Shown here in pieces: positions 1 through 8,938 of a stretch of 16,598 nt of DNA. The notes below the pieces were generated by a model, which made no database searches, had not been told where the DNA came from, and saw only the letters and a program-made list of their open reading frames with translations. Source of the DNA: Actinomycetota bacterium (GTDB taxonomy: Bacteria; Actinomycetota; Actinomycetes; S36-B12; UBA5976); the NCBI GenBank assembly GCA_947491175.1, contig CANLIF010000012.1:1-16598 (forward strand). The letters run 5' to 3'. A program made the position numbers and the translations under genes. The stretch's first letter is position 1. The number at the start of each line of letters is the position of its first letter.

Positions 1-6
1 GCAATT

Positions 7-30
7 AGCGACCATTGCGCAATGGTTGTT
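7..30. repeat. Inverted repeat just downstream of adnB
   Basis: A perfect 16-bp palindrome, ACCATTGCGCAATGGT, occupies 11-26. Allowing G-U wobbles the stem extends to about 7-30. It lies five bases beyond the adnB stop codon, in the direction of adnB transcription (minus strand). As RNA it would form a hairpin with almost no loop, and there is no T-run behind it, so it is not a textbook intrinsic terminator. It may mark the 3' end of the adnAB transcript or be a protein site for the next gene beyond the window. The palindrome is seen directly; the function is unknown. Confidence 0.5.
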
Positions 31-34
31 GAAA

Positions 35-3000
35 TTACAAAATAAGTTCAGTTAGCTCATCTAGTGAGAGCAATTTAGTTGCTGGACTCACAACTTGATC
101 TGCAACGTAATAAAAAACTGCTTGAATCTGATCTGGGTTTACGCCTAGCGTCAGGGCTGCAGCTTGACGATAGATGCTGAGTTGTAAATCATTTGCCGAG
201 CCAGGTTTTCCAGTTTTCCAGTCAACAACTAACCAACTATCAGGCGCAGTTGGATCCTCTAGGGTTCCTGTGAACAAAGCGTCCATTCTGCCCCGCAAAG
301 TTCTGCCTCCAAGAACTAACGCAAATGGTAGTTCTAGCGATGCGGGGGTTCGATCAACGAACGGACCAGATTCAAATGCAGATTTGAGAGCCTGAAGTTG
401 TTCATCGGTGTAGATTTCATCATCCATCGCGCCAGAGAGAGTTTCAGTATCAATTAAAGTTCGTCTGCCGTAAAAAGTTTCAACCCAGGAATGGAAAGTA
501 GTTCCTCTATCTGCCGAGCTTGATGGCTTTCGTGGCATCGGTCTAACTAGTGACTTCAAAAATAAGTCTTCATCAGTATCTAGTGCGATTAATTGACTTG
601 CAGATAAAGAATTTGGAAGGCGAACCAATCTTTCAGTCGATTCGAATTGCCTTGACTGGAGAAGCAAAGCGTCAATGTCCTGCTGCCAAGATTCAACTAG
701 AAGCGTCTCTTCACTGCTTAATCCTGATAGGTCATGCAATTTACTGGTAGCTGTTTTAACGAGGTCGGCAGCTTGCTTTATTTGCGATTGCTTTGCCGGA
801 TCGATTTGCGCTGGCCAAGTCAAGTATTGAATGTCCGCTAGCAATGGATTTGTTGCATCGGGATCAGGAGTCTGTGTCCAAACATCAGGATTAGTCGCGC
901 CATCGTGCAAATTGATTAAGAAGTCACTTGGACCGCGCAGTTTTGATTGAGTCGGGCCCCACCAAGATCCACTTGCAATAACTTTTTGTTCTGCCCGTGT
1001 GATTGCTACGTAAGCGAGTCGACGTTCATCAATATTTGCAAGTGCGCCAGCCGCGCTCGAAAAGGCCTTGAAGTCAACGCCACGGGGACCTGTTGGACTT
1101 GGAAACTCTGGCAACAACGGATTAATCGGGGCACCGAGGGAATCTGGTGGGATTCGGAAAGCATTCTTTGGCCAATGTCGATCTTTAGGAGTTGATGGGA
1201 AAACTCCAGAAGTGAGATCAGGCACTACAACGATTGGAAATTCCAGGCCTTTTGACTTGTGTATCGACATGACTATGACTGCATTGTCGCTAAGTGTGAC
1301 ATCTGCTTCAACAAGTGAATTAAACCTTTGACCGGTGCGCAGATATTCCAAGAATGCTGAAACGCTGGAATCACCTTCAAGATTTCTGTAATTACCGGCA
1401 AGATCAATTAGGGCTGCAAGTCGGTCAAAATGAGTTGAACCCTCTGGCGAATTTACGGCCATCGCTTCAATCCCCACACCAGTGACTCGAATAATTCGTG
1501 ATATCAAATCAATCGCCGACTCGTTAGAAAACTTTCGTAAGATTCGAAGCTGGCCTGCCAGTTCAATCATTCGAACTTTGGCCTCAGCAGAGTAAGGCAA
1601 GGAATCAGCTTCAGCAACAAGTTCTAAGGCATCGAGCAGACTTACCCGCTGAGATTTATCCACGGCCGAAACAATGTGATCGAGTTGTACGTCAATTGGC
1701 ATATCTGGCGTCACATCTATGCGAACTAGTTCAGAAGCATGTCGACCAAGAATTGCCAGATCACGGGAACCAATCTGCCAGCGTGGACTTAACAATATTC
1801 GGGCAAGTGCTGAATTTGCAGTTGGGTCAGAGATGGCTTCTAAGTAACTAACAACCTCACGAACTTCGGGCAGATTAACCAGTGCGCCGGGATCGACAAC
1901 CTGAACTGGGATTCCTCGCGACTCTAGGGCGTTGACGTAGTACTGAGCGTTCTTTTTTTCCCGCAAGAGGATGGCTACTTCATTCCAACTTTTTATCGGC
2001 TTTAGTTTGGCAATTTGATTGCTAACCCACTCAACTTCATCGACAAAGGTTGGCAGTAGCGCGGTATGAATCTCGCCCACAGGTTTTGCGTCATCTGCAG
2101 TTACCAGTTCGACAATCTCTGGGTGAATTTCACGCAAACTATCACTTAGTGAATTTGCAACGGTCAATATATTTTTTCCAGAGCGCCGATTAGCGGTTAG
2201 TTTGTAGATCTGGGCGGGCTCCCAAGCGTCGCCAACCTGTCGCTCAAAGTCGGTTTTAAAGTTTTCCATATTTGTAATTTCGGCACCGCGCCAGCCATAA
2301 ATTGCTTGGCAGGGGTCACCAACTGCCATGACTGGATGGCCTTGGCCGAATAGCTCTTGCAGTAAAACTTTTTGGGATATGGAAGTGTCTTGGTATTCGT
2401 CTAACAGAACCACATGGAATTGCTCTTTTAACATGTCGCGCATAGTTTGCGAGTTTTGAGCCGCTTGTGCTGCCAAGCGAATTTGATCGGCGTAATCAAT
2501 CACATCATTTGCAATCTTTGCTTGCCTGAAATCGATAACTAACTTGGCAAGAGCAATTCGTTTTTGACAGGTCTTGATCATGTCATGAGTCAGCTCTTGC
2601 TTTTTATCAATATCTTTAAGACCGATCAATCTTTGAGAATCATTTTCAATAATGAGATTTGGATCAACTAAATAGTTGGAACATTGCTCGTCAAGTTTTA
2701 GCATCTCTGTGACTGCAGTTGTAGGGCTATACCCAAGTCCACCTAAGTCATAACTTGATTTGCAAACTACACGCATGGCTAATTGATATCGTGTGGCATC
2801 AACTACCACGCGAGCATCGGGCTCAAGGCCAAGGCGCAGTGCATGTTCTTTCAGTAGCCGGGAGCCAAATGCGTTGTACGTCGAAATAATTGGTTCTCCT
2901 AAGTCCGCGTGAGCGGATTCATCTGGTAAATATTTGATTGCCGCAGATAAAAAGCTTCGCACTCTGGTCAGCAATTCATTTGCCGCCTTGGTGGTGAAAG

Positions 3001-3202
3001 TTAGTCCAAGGATTCGATCCGGAGCGACTTGTTGCGTCATGATCAGCCAAGCAATTCGCCCAGCCATAACTGTTGTTTTGCCAGTGCCGGCGCCCGCAAC
3101 AATCATGCTTGGCTCCAAAGGAGAAATGATCGCTGCCATCTGTTCGGAACTTGGATTAAACCCCAGGACTTTGGCTAAGTCAGATGACTTAATTTCTTTC
3201 AC
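35..3202 (-). CDS. adnB: AdnB-like helicase-nuclease subunit (UvrD-type motor, RecB-type nuclease)
   Basis: This is probably the leading-motor subunit of the actinobacterial AdnAB complex, which unwinds and resects double-strand DNA ends for recombination. The 1055-aa protein has an SF1A motor: Walker A GAGTGKTT (37-44), DEYQDT (268-273), GDPCQAIYGWRG (295-306), HKSKGLEF (648-655) and YVAITRA (731-737). The C-terminal RecB-family nuclease shows H904, D974 in GRMD, and D994/K996 in VVDWKTG, followed by QLSIYRQA. No iron-sulfur Cys set is present, which fits AdnB rather than AdnA, and the length is close to that of mycobacterial AdnB. The start is GTG at 3202, overlapping the adnA stop as GTGA, so translation is probably coupled to adnA. 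All expected motor and nuclease residues are intact. An unrelated UvrD/PcrA helicase is unlikely because of the nuclease domain and the adnA partner. Confidence 0.92.
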   Translation of the reverse strand: MKEIKSSDLAKVLGFNPSSEQMAAIISPLEPSMIVAGAGTGKTTVMAGRIAWLIMTQQVAPDRILGLTFTTKAANELLTRVRSFLSAAIKYLPDESAHADLGEPIISTYNAFGSRLLKEHALRLGLEPDARVVVDATRYQLAMRVVCKSSYDLGGLGYSPTTAVTEMLKLDEQCSNYLVDPNLIIENDSQRLIGLKDIDKKQELTHDMIKTCQKRIALAKLVIDFRQAKIANDVIDYADQIRLAAQAAQNSQTMRDMLKEQFHVVLLDEYQDTSISQKVLLQELFGQGHPVMAVGDPCQAIYGWRGAEITNMENFKTDFERQVGDAWEPAQIYKLTANRRSGKNILTVANSLSDSLREIHPEIVELVTADDAKPVGEIHTALLPTFVDEVEWVSNQIAKLKPIKSWNEVAILLREKKNAQYYVNALESRGIPVQVVDPGALVNLPEVREVVSYLEAISDPTANSALARILLSPRWQIGSRDLAILGRHASELVRIDVTPDMPIDVQLDHIVSAVDKSQRVSLLDALELVAEADSLPYSAEAKVRMIELAGQLRILRKFSNESAIDLISRIIRVTGVGIEAMAVNSPEGSTHFDRLAALIDLAGNYRNLEGDSSVSAFLEYLRTGQRFNSLVEADVTLSDNAVIVMSIHKSKGLEFPIVVVPDLTSGVFPSTPKDRHWPKNAFRIPPDSLGAPINPLLPEFPSPTGPRGVDFKAFSSAAGALANIDERRLAYVAITRAEQKVIASGSWWGPTQSKLRGPSDFLINLHDGATNPDVWTQTPDPDATNPLLADIQYLTWPAQIDPAKQSQIKQAADLVKTATSKLHDLSGLSSEETLLVESWQQDIDALLLQSRQFESTERLVRLPNSLSASQLIALDTDEDLFLKSLVRPMPRKPSSSADRGTTFHSWVETFYGRRTLIDTETLSGAMDDEIYTDEQLQALKSAFESGPFVDRTPASLELPFALVLGGRTLRGRMDALFTGTLEDPTAPDSWLVVDWKTGKPGSANDLQLSIYRQAAALTLGVNPDQIQAVFYYVADQVVSPATKLLSLDELTELIL

Positions 3203-6200
3203 GACAACACCTGCTTACCTTCAGGAGTTGCCGGGCACAACATTCGAACTTTACATAGCTTGCACTTTTGATCGTTGTAGCGAGCTTCATACCGTTCGTC
3301 TAGAACTACCAAAGCCACTTGACCCATGCGCTGGATTAGCGAAATAGGGGAATTTTCATCATGTGTTTCAGGTGAGACTTGTTGAACTAAGGCAAGATCT
3401 GAATTGTCTTTTTCACCAACACGCAGCTGGACTAATGCAGCGCCCTGTACCGCTTGTCCAGGCTCACGCGAAACAACGACGTCATCTCTTGTGAAATTTC
3501 CATGCTCCAAGAGGTAGGTGTATAACGCTAGTTGAACGTCTTTAAACAAGTCTTTGGTTGTTTTCGCATCTTTACTTGTTTTGAAATCGAAAATCATAAT
3601 TCCGTCTTCGGTGAATTCGATTCGATCCGCTCGGCCATTAATAGCTATTTCTACTTCGCGCGTTGAACCATCAGAAGTTTCGACATCAACGGTAGTTTTC
3701 CAAGAAAGTGCTGACTCAGTAATGCTGGTTTGATCTTTGTGGTCGAGCATCCAAGTTAAAAGTCGCACAGATGCATCATGGGCTGCGACTCGCTCCCGGG
3801 AACTCTCCCACGCGGCTTCGTATCCCATACCTGGCCAGAGGCGATCTAGCTGATCATCTATTGCCAAAATGTCGTATGCAAGTTCACCAGAGGATAAGCC
3901 TTGCGCAATTGTGTGCAGGGCATTTCCAAAAATCATTGGTGTTGCAGATTGGGAAAGTGCATTTAGTTTGCGCTCCAAGAACCACTGGGCTGGGCAATGT
4001 TCAATTGCAGTAATTCCCGAGGCTGAAATTGAAACTTGTGAATTGACTGAGCGCTGATTGCGAGTTTGCTCCAGCACACCCCACCATTTATTGGGATCGG
4101 CATGAAAGAACAAGTTTCTGTCGATTTGGCAAAGCTGGGCAAGCTGATTGGCCGCAGCCAACCGTAATGCCTCAGAGGTTTCTGGGTCACTTAGCGTGCG
4201 ACGCAAGTTTGCAATAACGCCTTCGGGACTTAACGGCCGCTTAGGACGCCCCGAAGTGTGCTCGACTTTAATCTGAGGCATGGCAGTGACAATGTCCCCA
4301 ATAAACCTGGTCGGAGATTGGCCATCGTCGCGAATTTTAGTATTAGTCGCCGTTATCAAAAGTGTCTGCATTGCGCGAGTGAGTGCAACGTAAAAGAGTC
4401 GGCGTTCCTGCGCCAGGAGTTCGCGCATAGTTAATGGCATTAGCTCAGTATTTGGGCCAATGCGATCTGATTGAAGCAAAGTCTGATGTTGTCGAAGATC
4501 TGGCCAAAGCTCTTCTTGCGCGCCAGCGACTACAACATACTTCCACTGCAAACCTTTCGAGCGATGTGCAGTTAGTAGCCGGACTGAATCATTGCGCGTA
4601 TCATTTTCAGCTAACGCTTCAGCAGGGATCTCTTGCGCTTGGATTTCATCAAGGAAGTTGGTTAAATCCTTTCCTCTGCCACGAGCCACAAATCGATTTG
4701 CCAGATCAAAAAGTGAGCAAATGGCATCTAAGTCTCGGTGGGCTCGAGTGCTTTGTGTGCCAAATCCAAGGGCCTGTTCTTGGAGACGAGTGGGCCAAGA
4801 AGTCCCCTGCCAAATACTCCAAAGCACTTCGTGTGGACTGTCGCCGGTTTGCATTAATTTGCGGGCTTCGATTAAGACGGTGCCGATGTTTTGAATAGCG
4901 GAGACTACTGAGTCATGTTTGCCTGGCGGAACATCTAGCAAAAGTTTTGGGTTAAGCAATCCTTCACCGATTAAAACCAGCGCTGGACGTGGTGCCCGTT
5001 CAGACGTTCGATCTGTCTTTCGCAGGTAACTACCAAAGCGTCTTAAGTCCACGGGATCTATTGCGGCAAGCGGGCCGCTCAGCAAGTCTGCAACCACATC
5101 AACTGTGGCATGTTTTGGATTATCAATGATTCGAAGTGCAGTTACCAGCGGTGAGACTGCTGGGTCCTGGTGAAGTGGAATTTCATCCGCCGCAACTTCA
5201 ACTGGAATTCCAGCTGCAACAAACGCGCGATAAATAGTTGGAATCGAAACTACCGCAGATCGAACTATTACTGCGAAATCTGACCATTGCAAATTTTGAT
5301 TGGCATGCGCTCGAGCAATTGTGTCAGCAATATGCGAGGCTTCTGCTCCAGGTGAATCGAAGGTTCGGATTTTGAGTTCACCAAGATTTTCAGATATGCA
5401 TTTTGGATTTCGGTGTTTGTGAATATTCATTGAAGTGAATCCGGCCGGAATTCGATCGCCAATAACCGCGCTGGCAGCAGATCGAATCTCGACACCAAAT
5501 CGTCGACACGTTGAAAGTACGACATTTAAAACTGGGGCTGCAAATACCGATTCGAATTCTTGTTCAAAATTTCGGATTCCAGCTTCGTCTGCGCCACGGA
5601 AACCATAAATTGCTTGATCAACATCACCAACAACTACTAATGCGCTATCAGCATTTACCATCGCTTTTAGTAGCGCTACTTGACCTGGGTCAGTGTCTTG
5701 ATATTCATCTACATAAATAGCGCTAAATGTTTTATGCAAATATTCTTGAACATCAGGCCGGTGACTTAATAAAACTGCGCGATGTATCAGTTCGGAATAA
5801 TCCAAAACGCCTTCAGCGTCGAGAACATCTAGATACTCGTTCATGAAAACACCAATCGAAGCCCACGTTTGTCGACCAGTGCTATTTCCCAGATCTACTA
5901 AATCTTCCGGATCCATCATGTGCGAACGAGTGCGAGACATGACGCCGCGGATTTCCTCGGCTAATCCCCTAGTGCCAACTGCCGGCATTAAGTCTTCAGG
6001 CCAATTAAGTCTTTGATCGGCGATGGCATCGGCAAAAAGTTGCCGTGACCGAACTTGTTGTTCTGGGCCTGATAAAAGCCGGGTTGCCGATACGTAAGCT
6101 TCATCAGATTGAAACTGTCTTACTAGGGCGTAGCAAAAGGAATGAAAGGTGCTAACTAGTGGTACTACGCCTCCACCGACGGCAGCAGTAACTTGATCGC

Positions 6201-6441
6201 GCCAATCAAGGGCTGCGCGACGACCAAAGGTCAGCCCCAGTACTTGATTTGGATGCAGCGCCTCTGGTCCAGTCAGCCGAGCGGCCATTGCGGCCACCAA
6301 GGTTGTGGTCTTGCCCGTGCCAGGACCTGCTAAAACTCGCATCGCGCCGTGTCGATGATTAACAACGCGAAGTTGGTCTTCATCAAGGTTCGGCGCAACG
6401 TAGGGCAATGCCGGGGTGCGATCAAGGATTAAGCGAGTCAT
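3199..6441 (-). CDS. adnA: AdnA-like helicase-nuclease subunit with Fe-S nuclease domain
   Basis: This is the partner subunit of AdnAB, acting on double-strand DNA ends. The 1080-aa protein has an N-terminal UvrD-like motor with GPGTGKTT (39-46), STFHSF (97-102), DEYQDT (245-250), GDVDQAIYGFRG (272-283), HRSKGLQW (626-633) and YVALTRA (684-690). The C-terminal RecB-like nuclease has H843, D939 in GRADR, D952/K954 in IFDFKTS, and QLALY (970-974). Cys816 together with C1060-x2-C1063-x5-C1069 forms the split four-cysteine pattern of the AddB/AdnA/Cas4 iron-sulfur nucleases, which separates it from AdnB. It is first in the operon, and its TGA overlaps the adnB GTG. The ATG at 6439-6441 is chosen because an in-frame TAA lies four codons upstream (minus strand). 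Only a weak AAGAAG precedes it. Motor motifs look complete, although this motor is reported to be secondary in mycobacteria. Confidence 0.92.
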   Translation of the reverse strand: MTRLILDRTPALPYVAPNLDEDQLRVVNHRHGAMRVLAGPGTGKTTTLVAAMAARLTGPEALHPNQVLGLTFGRRAALDWRDQVTAAVGGGVVPLVSTFHSFCYALVRQFQSDEAYVSATRLLSGPEQQVRSRQLFADAIADQRLNWPEDLMPAVGTRGLAEEIRGVMSRTRSHMMDPEDLVDLGNSTGRQTWASIGVFMNEYLDVLDAEGVLDYSELIHRAVLLSHRPDVQEYLHKTFSAIYVDEYQDTDPGQVALLKAMVNADSALVVVGDVDQAIYGFRGADEAGIRNFEQEFESVFAAPVLNVVLSTCRRFGVEIRSAASAVIGDRIPAGFTSMNIHKHRNPKCISENLGELKIRTFDSPGAEASHIADTIARAHANQNLQWSDFAVIVRSAVVSIPTIYRAFVAAGIPVEVAADEIPLHQDPAVSPLVTALRIIDNPKHATVDVVADLLSGPLAAIDPVDLRRFGSYLRKTDRTSERAPRPALVLIGEGLLNPKLLLDVPPGKHDSVVSAIQNIGTVLIEARKLMQTGDSPHEVLWSIWQGTSWPTRLQEQALGFGTQSTRAHRDLDAICSLFDLANRFVARGRGKDLTNFLDEIQAQEIPAEALAENDTRNDSVRLLTAHRSKGLQWKYVVVAGAQEELWPDLRQHQTLLQSDRIGPNTELMPLTMRELLAQERRLFYVALTRAMQTLLITATNTKIRDDGQSPTRFIGDIVTAMPQIKVEHTSGRPKRPLSPEGVIANLRRTLSDPETSEALRLAAANQLAQLCQIDRNLFFHADPNKWWGVLEQTRNQRSVNSQVSISASGITAIEHCPAQWFLERKLNALSQSATPMIFGNALHTIAQGLSSGELAYDILAIDDQLDRLWPGMGYEAAWESSRERVAAHDASVRLLTWMLDHKDQTSITESALSWKTTVDVETSDGSTREVEIAINGRADRIEFTEDGIMIFDFKTSKDAKTTKDLFKDVQLALYTYLLEHGNFTRDDVVVSREPGQAVQGAALVQLRVGEKDNSDLALVQQVSPETHDENSPISLIQRMGQVALVVLDERYEARYNDQKCKLCKVRMLCPATPEGKQVLS

Positions 6442-6526
6442 TGCTTCTTATTCCACCATGTACGGGTGACAAATCGGCATTGGGCTTTCGCATTCCTTGA
6501 TTATTCAGGCAAGATTAAGGGACTAA
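6442..6526. promoter_or_regulatory. Divergent intergenic region between adnA and the flippase-like gene
   Basis: This 85-bp gap separates two divergent genes and must hold both promoters. On the plus strand an AAGGGA stretch (6517-6522) lies four bases before the GTG at 6527 and may act as a ribosome binding site. CCTTGAT (6495-6501) and ATTAAGG (6514-6520) form an imperfect inverted pair. I could not place convincing -35/-10 boxes in either direction. Confidence 0.35.
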
Positions 6527-8938
6527 GTGCTATTAACTGAGCAATTGATTGGGGGTACCGTGGCACCAGCGCCAGCTACCCCAACCCTTGTCATCGAGGA
6601 TGCAGTTATTGATCGGCGATTGCGCCGCCCCGCTGACTTAGTGAGATTTGCCTTCACAGTTTTTGCCATCGTAAGTGTTGGACTACTGGCCTACGTGGCG
6701 CAAAGTACTACAACAGGTATTGATCAAGACATCTCGCAAGGTGCTAATGGACTTCCAGGGCCAGTAATTTTGATTACTAACTTAGTCAGTGGTTTTGGTG
6801 CGACAATTTTTCCAGCGGCAGTTTCCCTAGATTTACTGCTCCGTAAACGCTCCCGACAACTAGTGGAATCAATTGCCGCACTTCTGTTAACGGTTGTAAT
6901 TCTGTCTGTAGCTACTTGGGCATTGATTCAGTCTGGATCTGAAAGACTTTTACTTACTTTTGCCGGCACTATAGATCCTGCAACTGCAGTTCCATTCAGC
7001 ATTGTTGTCGGTGGTTTGGCCGCGTTCACAACCGTTGCCCGAATTATGTCGCGACCAAGGTGGAACGCTGTTGCCAGCGTTGTCATCGGATCAATTGCAC
7101 TTGCAAACATTGTAAGTGGCGGTGTGACCGCTGCCGGTCTTGGCGTTTCATTACTCGCTGGTTGGGCAACGGGTTTATTGATTCGGTATTTACTTGGAAC
7201 AGACACCACTCGGCCATCAGGAAATGAAATTGCAAAGGCGATGACTGCGTTGGGTCTGCCACTAACTTTGCTTCGCGCAGCTGAAGTTTTGGAGTCTGGC
7301 CGAAGATACGATGCCAGCACAACTGATGGTCAGCGCATTGATTTAATTGTGTTGGATCGAGATCTAGAAGGCGCCGGCTTAGCTCAGGCAGTTTATCGAT
7401 CCGTTCGATTACGAGATGATTCAGGTGGTTCTGGCACTTCTATGCGCAGACGCCTAGAGCGAATTGCGCTCAACAGTTGGGCGATATCTACTGCAGGAAT
7501 CTCAACTCAACATTTAATCGCGGTGGCTGAAGTTGGCCCCGACGCTGCGGTACTTGCATTTGAACATGTTCCCGGGCGAAGCTTTGCTTCAGTTGGACAC
7601 TCACTAGGCGATGCTGAGCTTGCCGGAGCCTGGGAAATCGTGCGCGATTTACAGTCCGCAAGAATTGCGCATCGGGCCTTAACTGCAGAAAATTTCTTAC
7701 AAGCAAGCAACGGCAAGGTTTACATCCAAGGTATCGATGACGGATCCGTTGCCGCCTCTGAAGTTCTGTTGCGAATTGATCTTGCTGAAGCTCTAGTTAC
7801 GCTTTCGCTGTCTGCGGATCCAGCCCGCGCAATTCAAGCTGGACGGGTCGTACTTGGCGATGCTGGCTTGGCCCGCGCATTACCTGCATTACAGCCAGTT
7901 GCACTTTCAGGCCGCACCAGATCACAACTAAAAGAAAATCGTGAACTGCTGACAACTCTGCGCGAAACCATCTTGCACAACATGCCAGAGACTAATCCCC
8001 AAGAAATAGAAATTGAACGCGTTAAGCCACGGACTTTACTTACGATCTTTGCTGGAACGATTGCGGCATATCTTTTGTTAACACAACTCGGTCAAGTTAA
8101 TTTCTCAGAAGTATTCCGAGTGGCTGACACCACTTGGTTGTTAATCGGCTTGGTATTTTCGGGACTTACTTACGTTGGCGCAACTTTGGCTATATCTGGA
8201 GTCGTACCAGAGAAACTTTCCTTTTGGAAAACGTTTCAGGCACAGTGGGCTGCTTCATTTGCAACTTTGGTAGCGCCACCAACCTTGGGATCCGTAGCAA
8301 TCAATGTGCGATACCTTTCGAGGCAAGGAATGCACACCGCACTAGCCGGGGCTAGCGTTGCTGTTGCCCAGGTTATGTCGTTCTTTAGTCACATTTCCTT
8401 GCTGTTTATCGCAGTGATTGCTGCTGGAACATCAAGTGACTTTTCATTTCGGCCGCCTCGCACTGCGATTATTGTGTTCCTCATCGTGGCACTTTCGGCG
8501 TCTGCGCTATTTATGGTTCCAAACGTTAGGCGTTGGGCCACAGAAAAGGTGCGACCAATCTTTTCTCAAGTACTCCCAAGACTTTCGTCGCTAGCAAACC
8601 AACCAAGAAAGCTGGCAACAGGCGTTTTTGGAGTCTTACTTCTTAACATGTCATATTGTGCGTGTTTGATTGCGTCGGTAAGAGCTTTCACAACGGATTC
8701 TTCGATCGCCGCAATAGCCCTGGTATACCTGGCTGCTTCGATAGTTGGTCAGGCTGCGCCAACCCCTGGTGGCTTGGGAGCTGTGGAAGCAGCCGTGGCT
8801 GCAGGTTTAACGGCTGCCGGTATCGATCCGGGAATTGCGATTTCAGCAACTTTGGCATTCCGGTTGATGACTTTCTGGATCCCGACAATTCCGGGCTGGT
8901 TTTCTTTCCGCAATTTACAGCGAACTGGCGATCTCTAG
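6527..8938 (+). CDS. Large membrane protein: N-terminal TM block, kinase-like domain, LPG-synthase/UPF0104-type TM domain
   Basis: The 803-aa protein is probably in the cytoplasmic membrane. Hydrophobic segments lie near residues 38-58, 78-100, 113-135, 154-172 and 180-222. A soluble region follows at about 225-495. The rest (about 503-795) is a polytopic domain resembling the flippase part of MprF and the UPF0104 family, with the typical APPTLG (583-588), PTPGGLGAVE (745-754) and FRLMTFWIPTIPG (778-790). The middle region resembles a lipid- or Kdo-kinase-like fold: AHRALTAENF (381-390) sits where a kinase has HRDxxxxN, and GIDDG (402-406) where DFG is expected, so the catalytic Asp seems to be replaced by Ala. 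The MprF lysyl-transferase domain is absent, so lysyl-lipid synthesis should not be assumed. The start is GTG at 6527; an internal GTG at 6560 behind GGGGG is an alternative. It ends TAG directly against the moeZ stop. Confidence 0.75.
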   Translation: MLLTEQLIGGTVAPAPATPTLVIEDAVIDRRLRRPADLVRFAFTVFAIVSVGLLAYVAQSTTTGIDQDISQGANGLPGPVILITNLVSGFGATIFPAAVSLDLLLRKRSRQLVESIAALLLTVVILSVATWALIQSGSERLLLTFAGTIDPATAVPFSIVVGGLAAFTTVARIMSRPRWNAVASVVIGSIALANIVSGGVTAAGLGVSLLAGWATGLLIRYLLGTDTTRPSGNEIAKAMTALGLPLTLLRAAEVLESGRRYDASTTDGQRIDLIVLDRDLEGAGLAQAVYRSVRLRDDSGGSGTSMRRRLERIALNSWAISTAGISTQHLIAVAEVGPDAAVLAFEHVPGRSFASVGHSLGDAELAGAWEIVRDLQSARIAHRALTAENFLQASNGKVYIQGIDDGSVAASEVLLRIDLAEALVTLSLSADPARAIQAGRVVLGDAGLARALPALQPVALSGRTRSQLKENRELLTTLRETILHNMPETNPQEIEIERVKPRTLLTIFAGTIAAYLLLTQLGQVNFSEVFRVADTTWLLIGLVFSGLTYVGATLAISGVVPEKLSFWKTFQAQWAASFATLVAPPTLGSVAINVRYLSRQGMHTALAGASVAVAQVMSFFSHISLLFIAVIAAGTSSDFSFRPPRTAIIVFLIVALSASALFMVPNVRRWATEKVRPIFSQVLPRLSSLANQPRKLATGVFGVLLLNMSYCACLIASVRAFTTDSSIAAIALVYLAASIVGQAAPTPGGLGAVEAAVAAGLTAAGIDPGIAISATLAFRLMTFWIPTIPGWFSFRNLQRTGDL

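Noticed and set aside
35..6441. Numerous overlapping ORFs inside adnA and adnB on both strands
   Set aside because: They lack family motifs, have skewed composition typical of antisense frames and lie within genes with intact motifs.
6527..8938. Assignment as lysyl-phosphatidylglycerol synthase (MprF)
   Set aside because: Only the membrane flippase-like part is present; the GNAT-like lysyl-transferase domain is missing.
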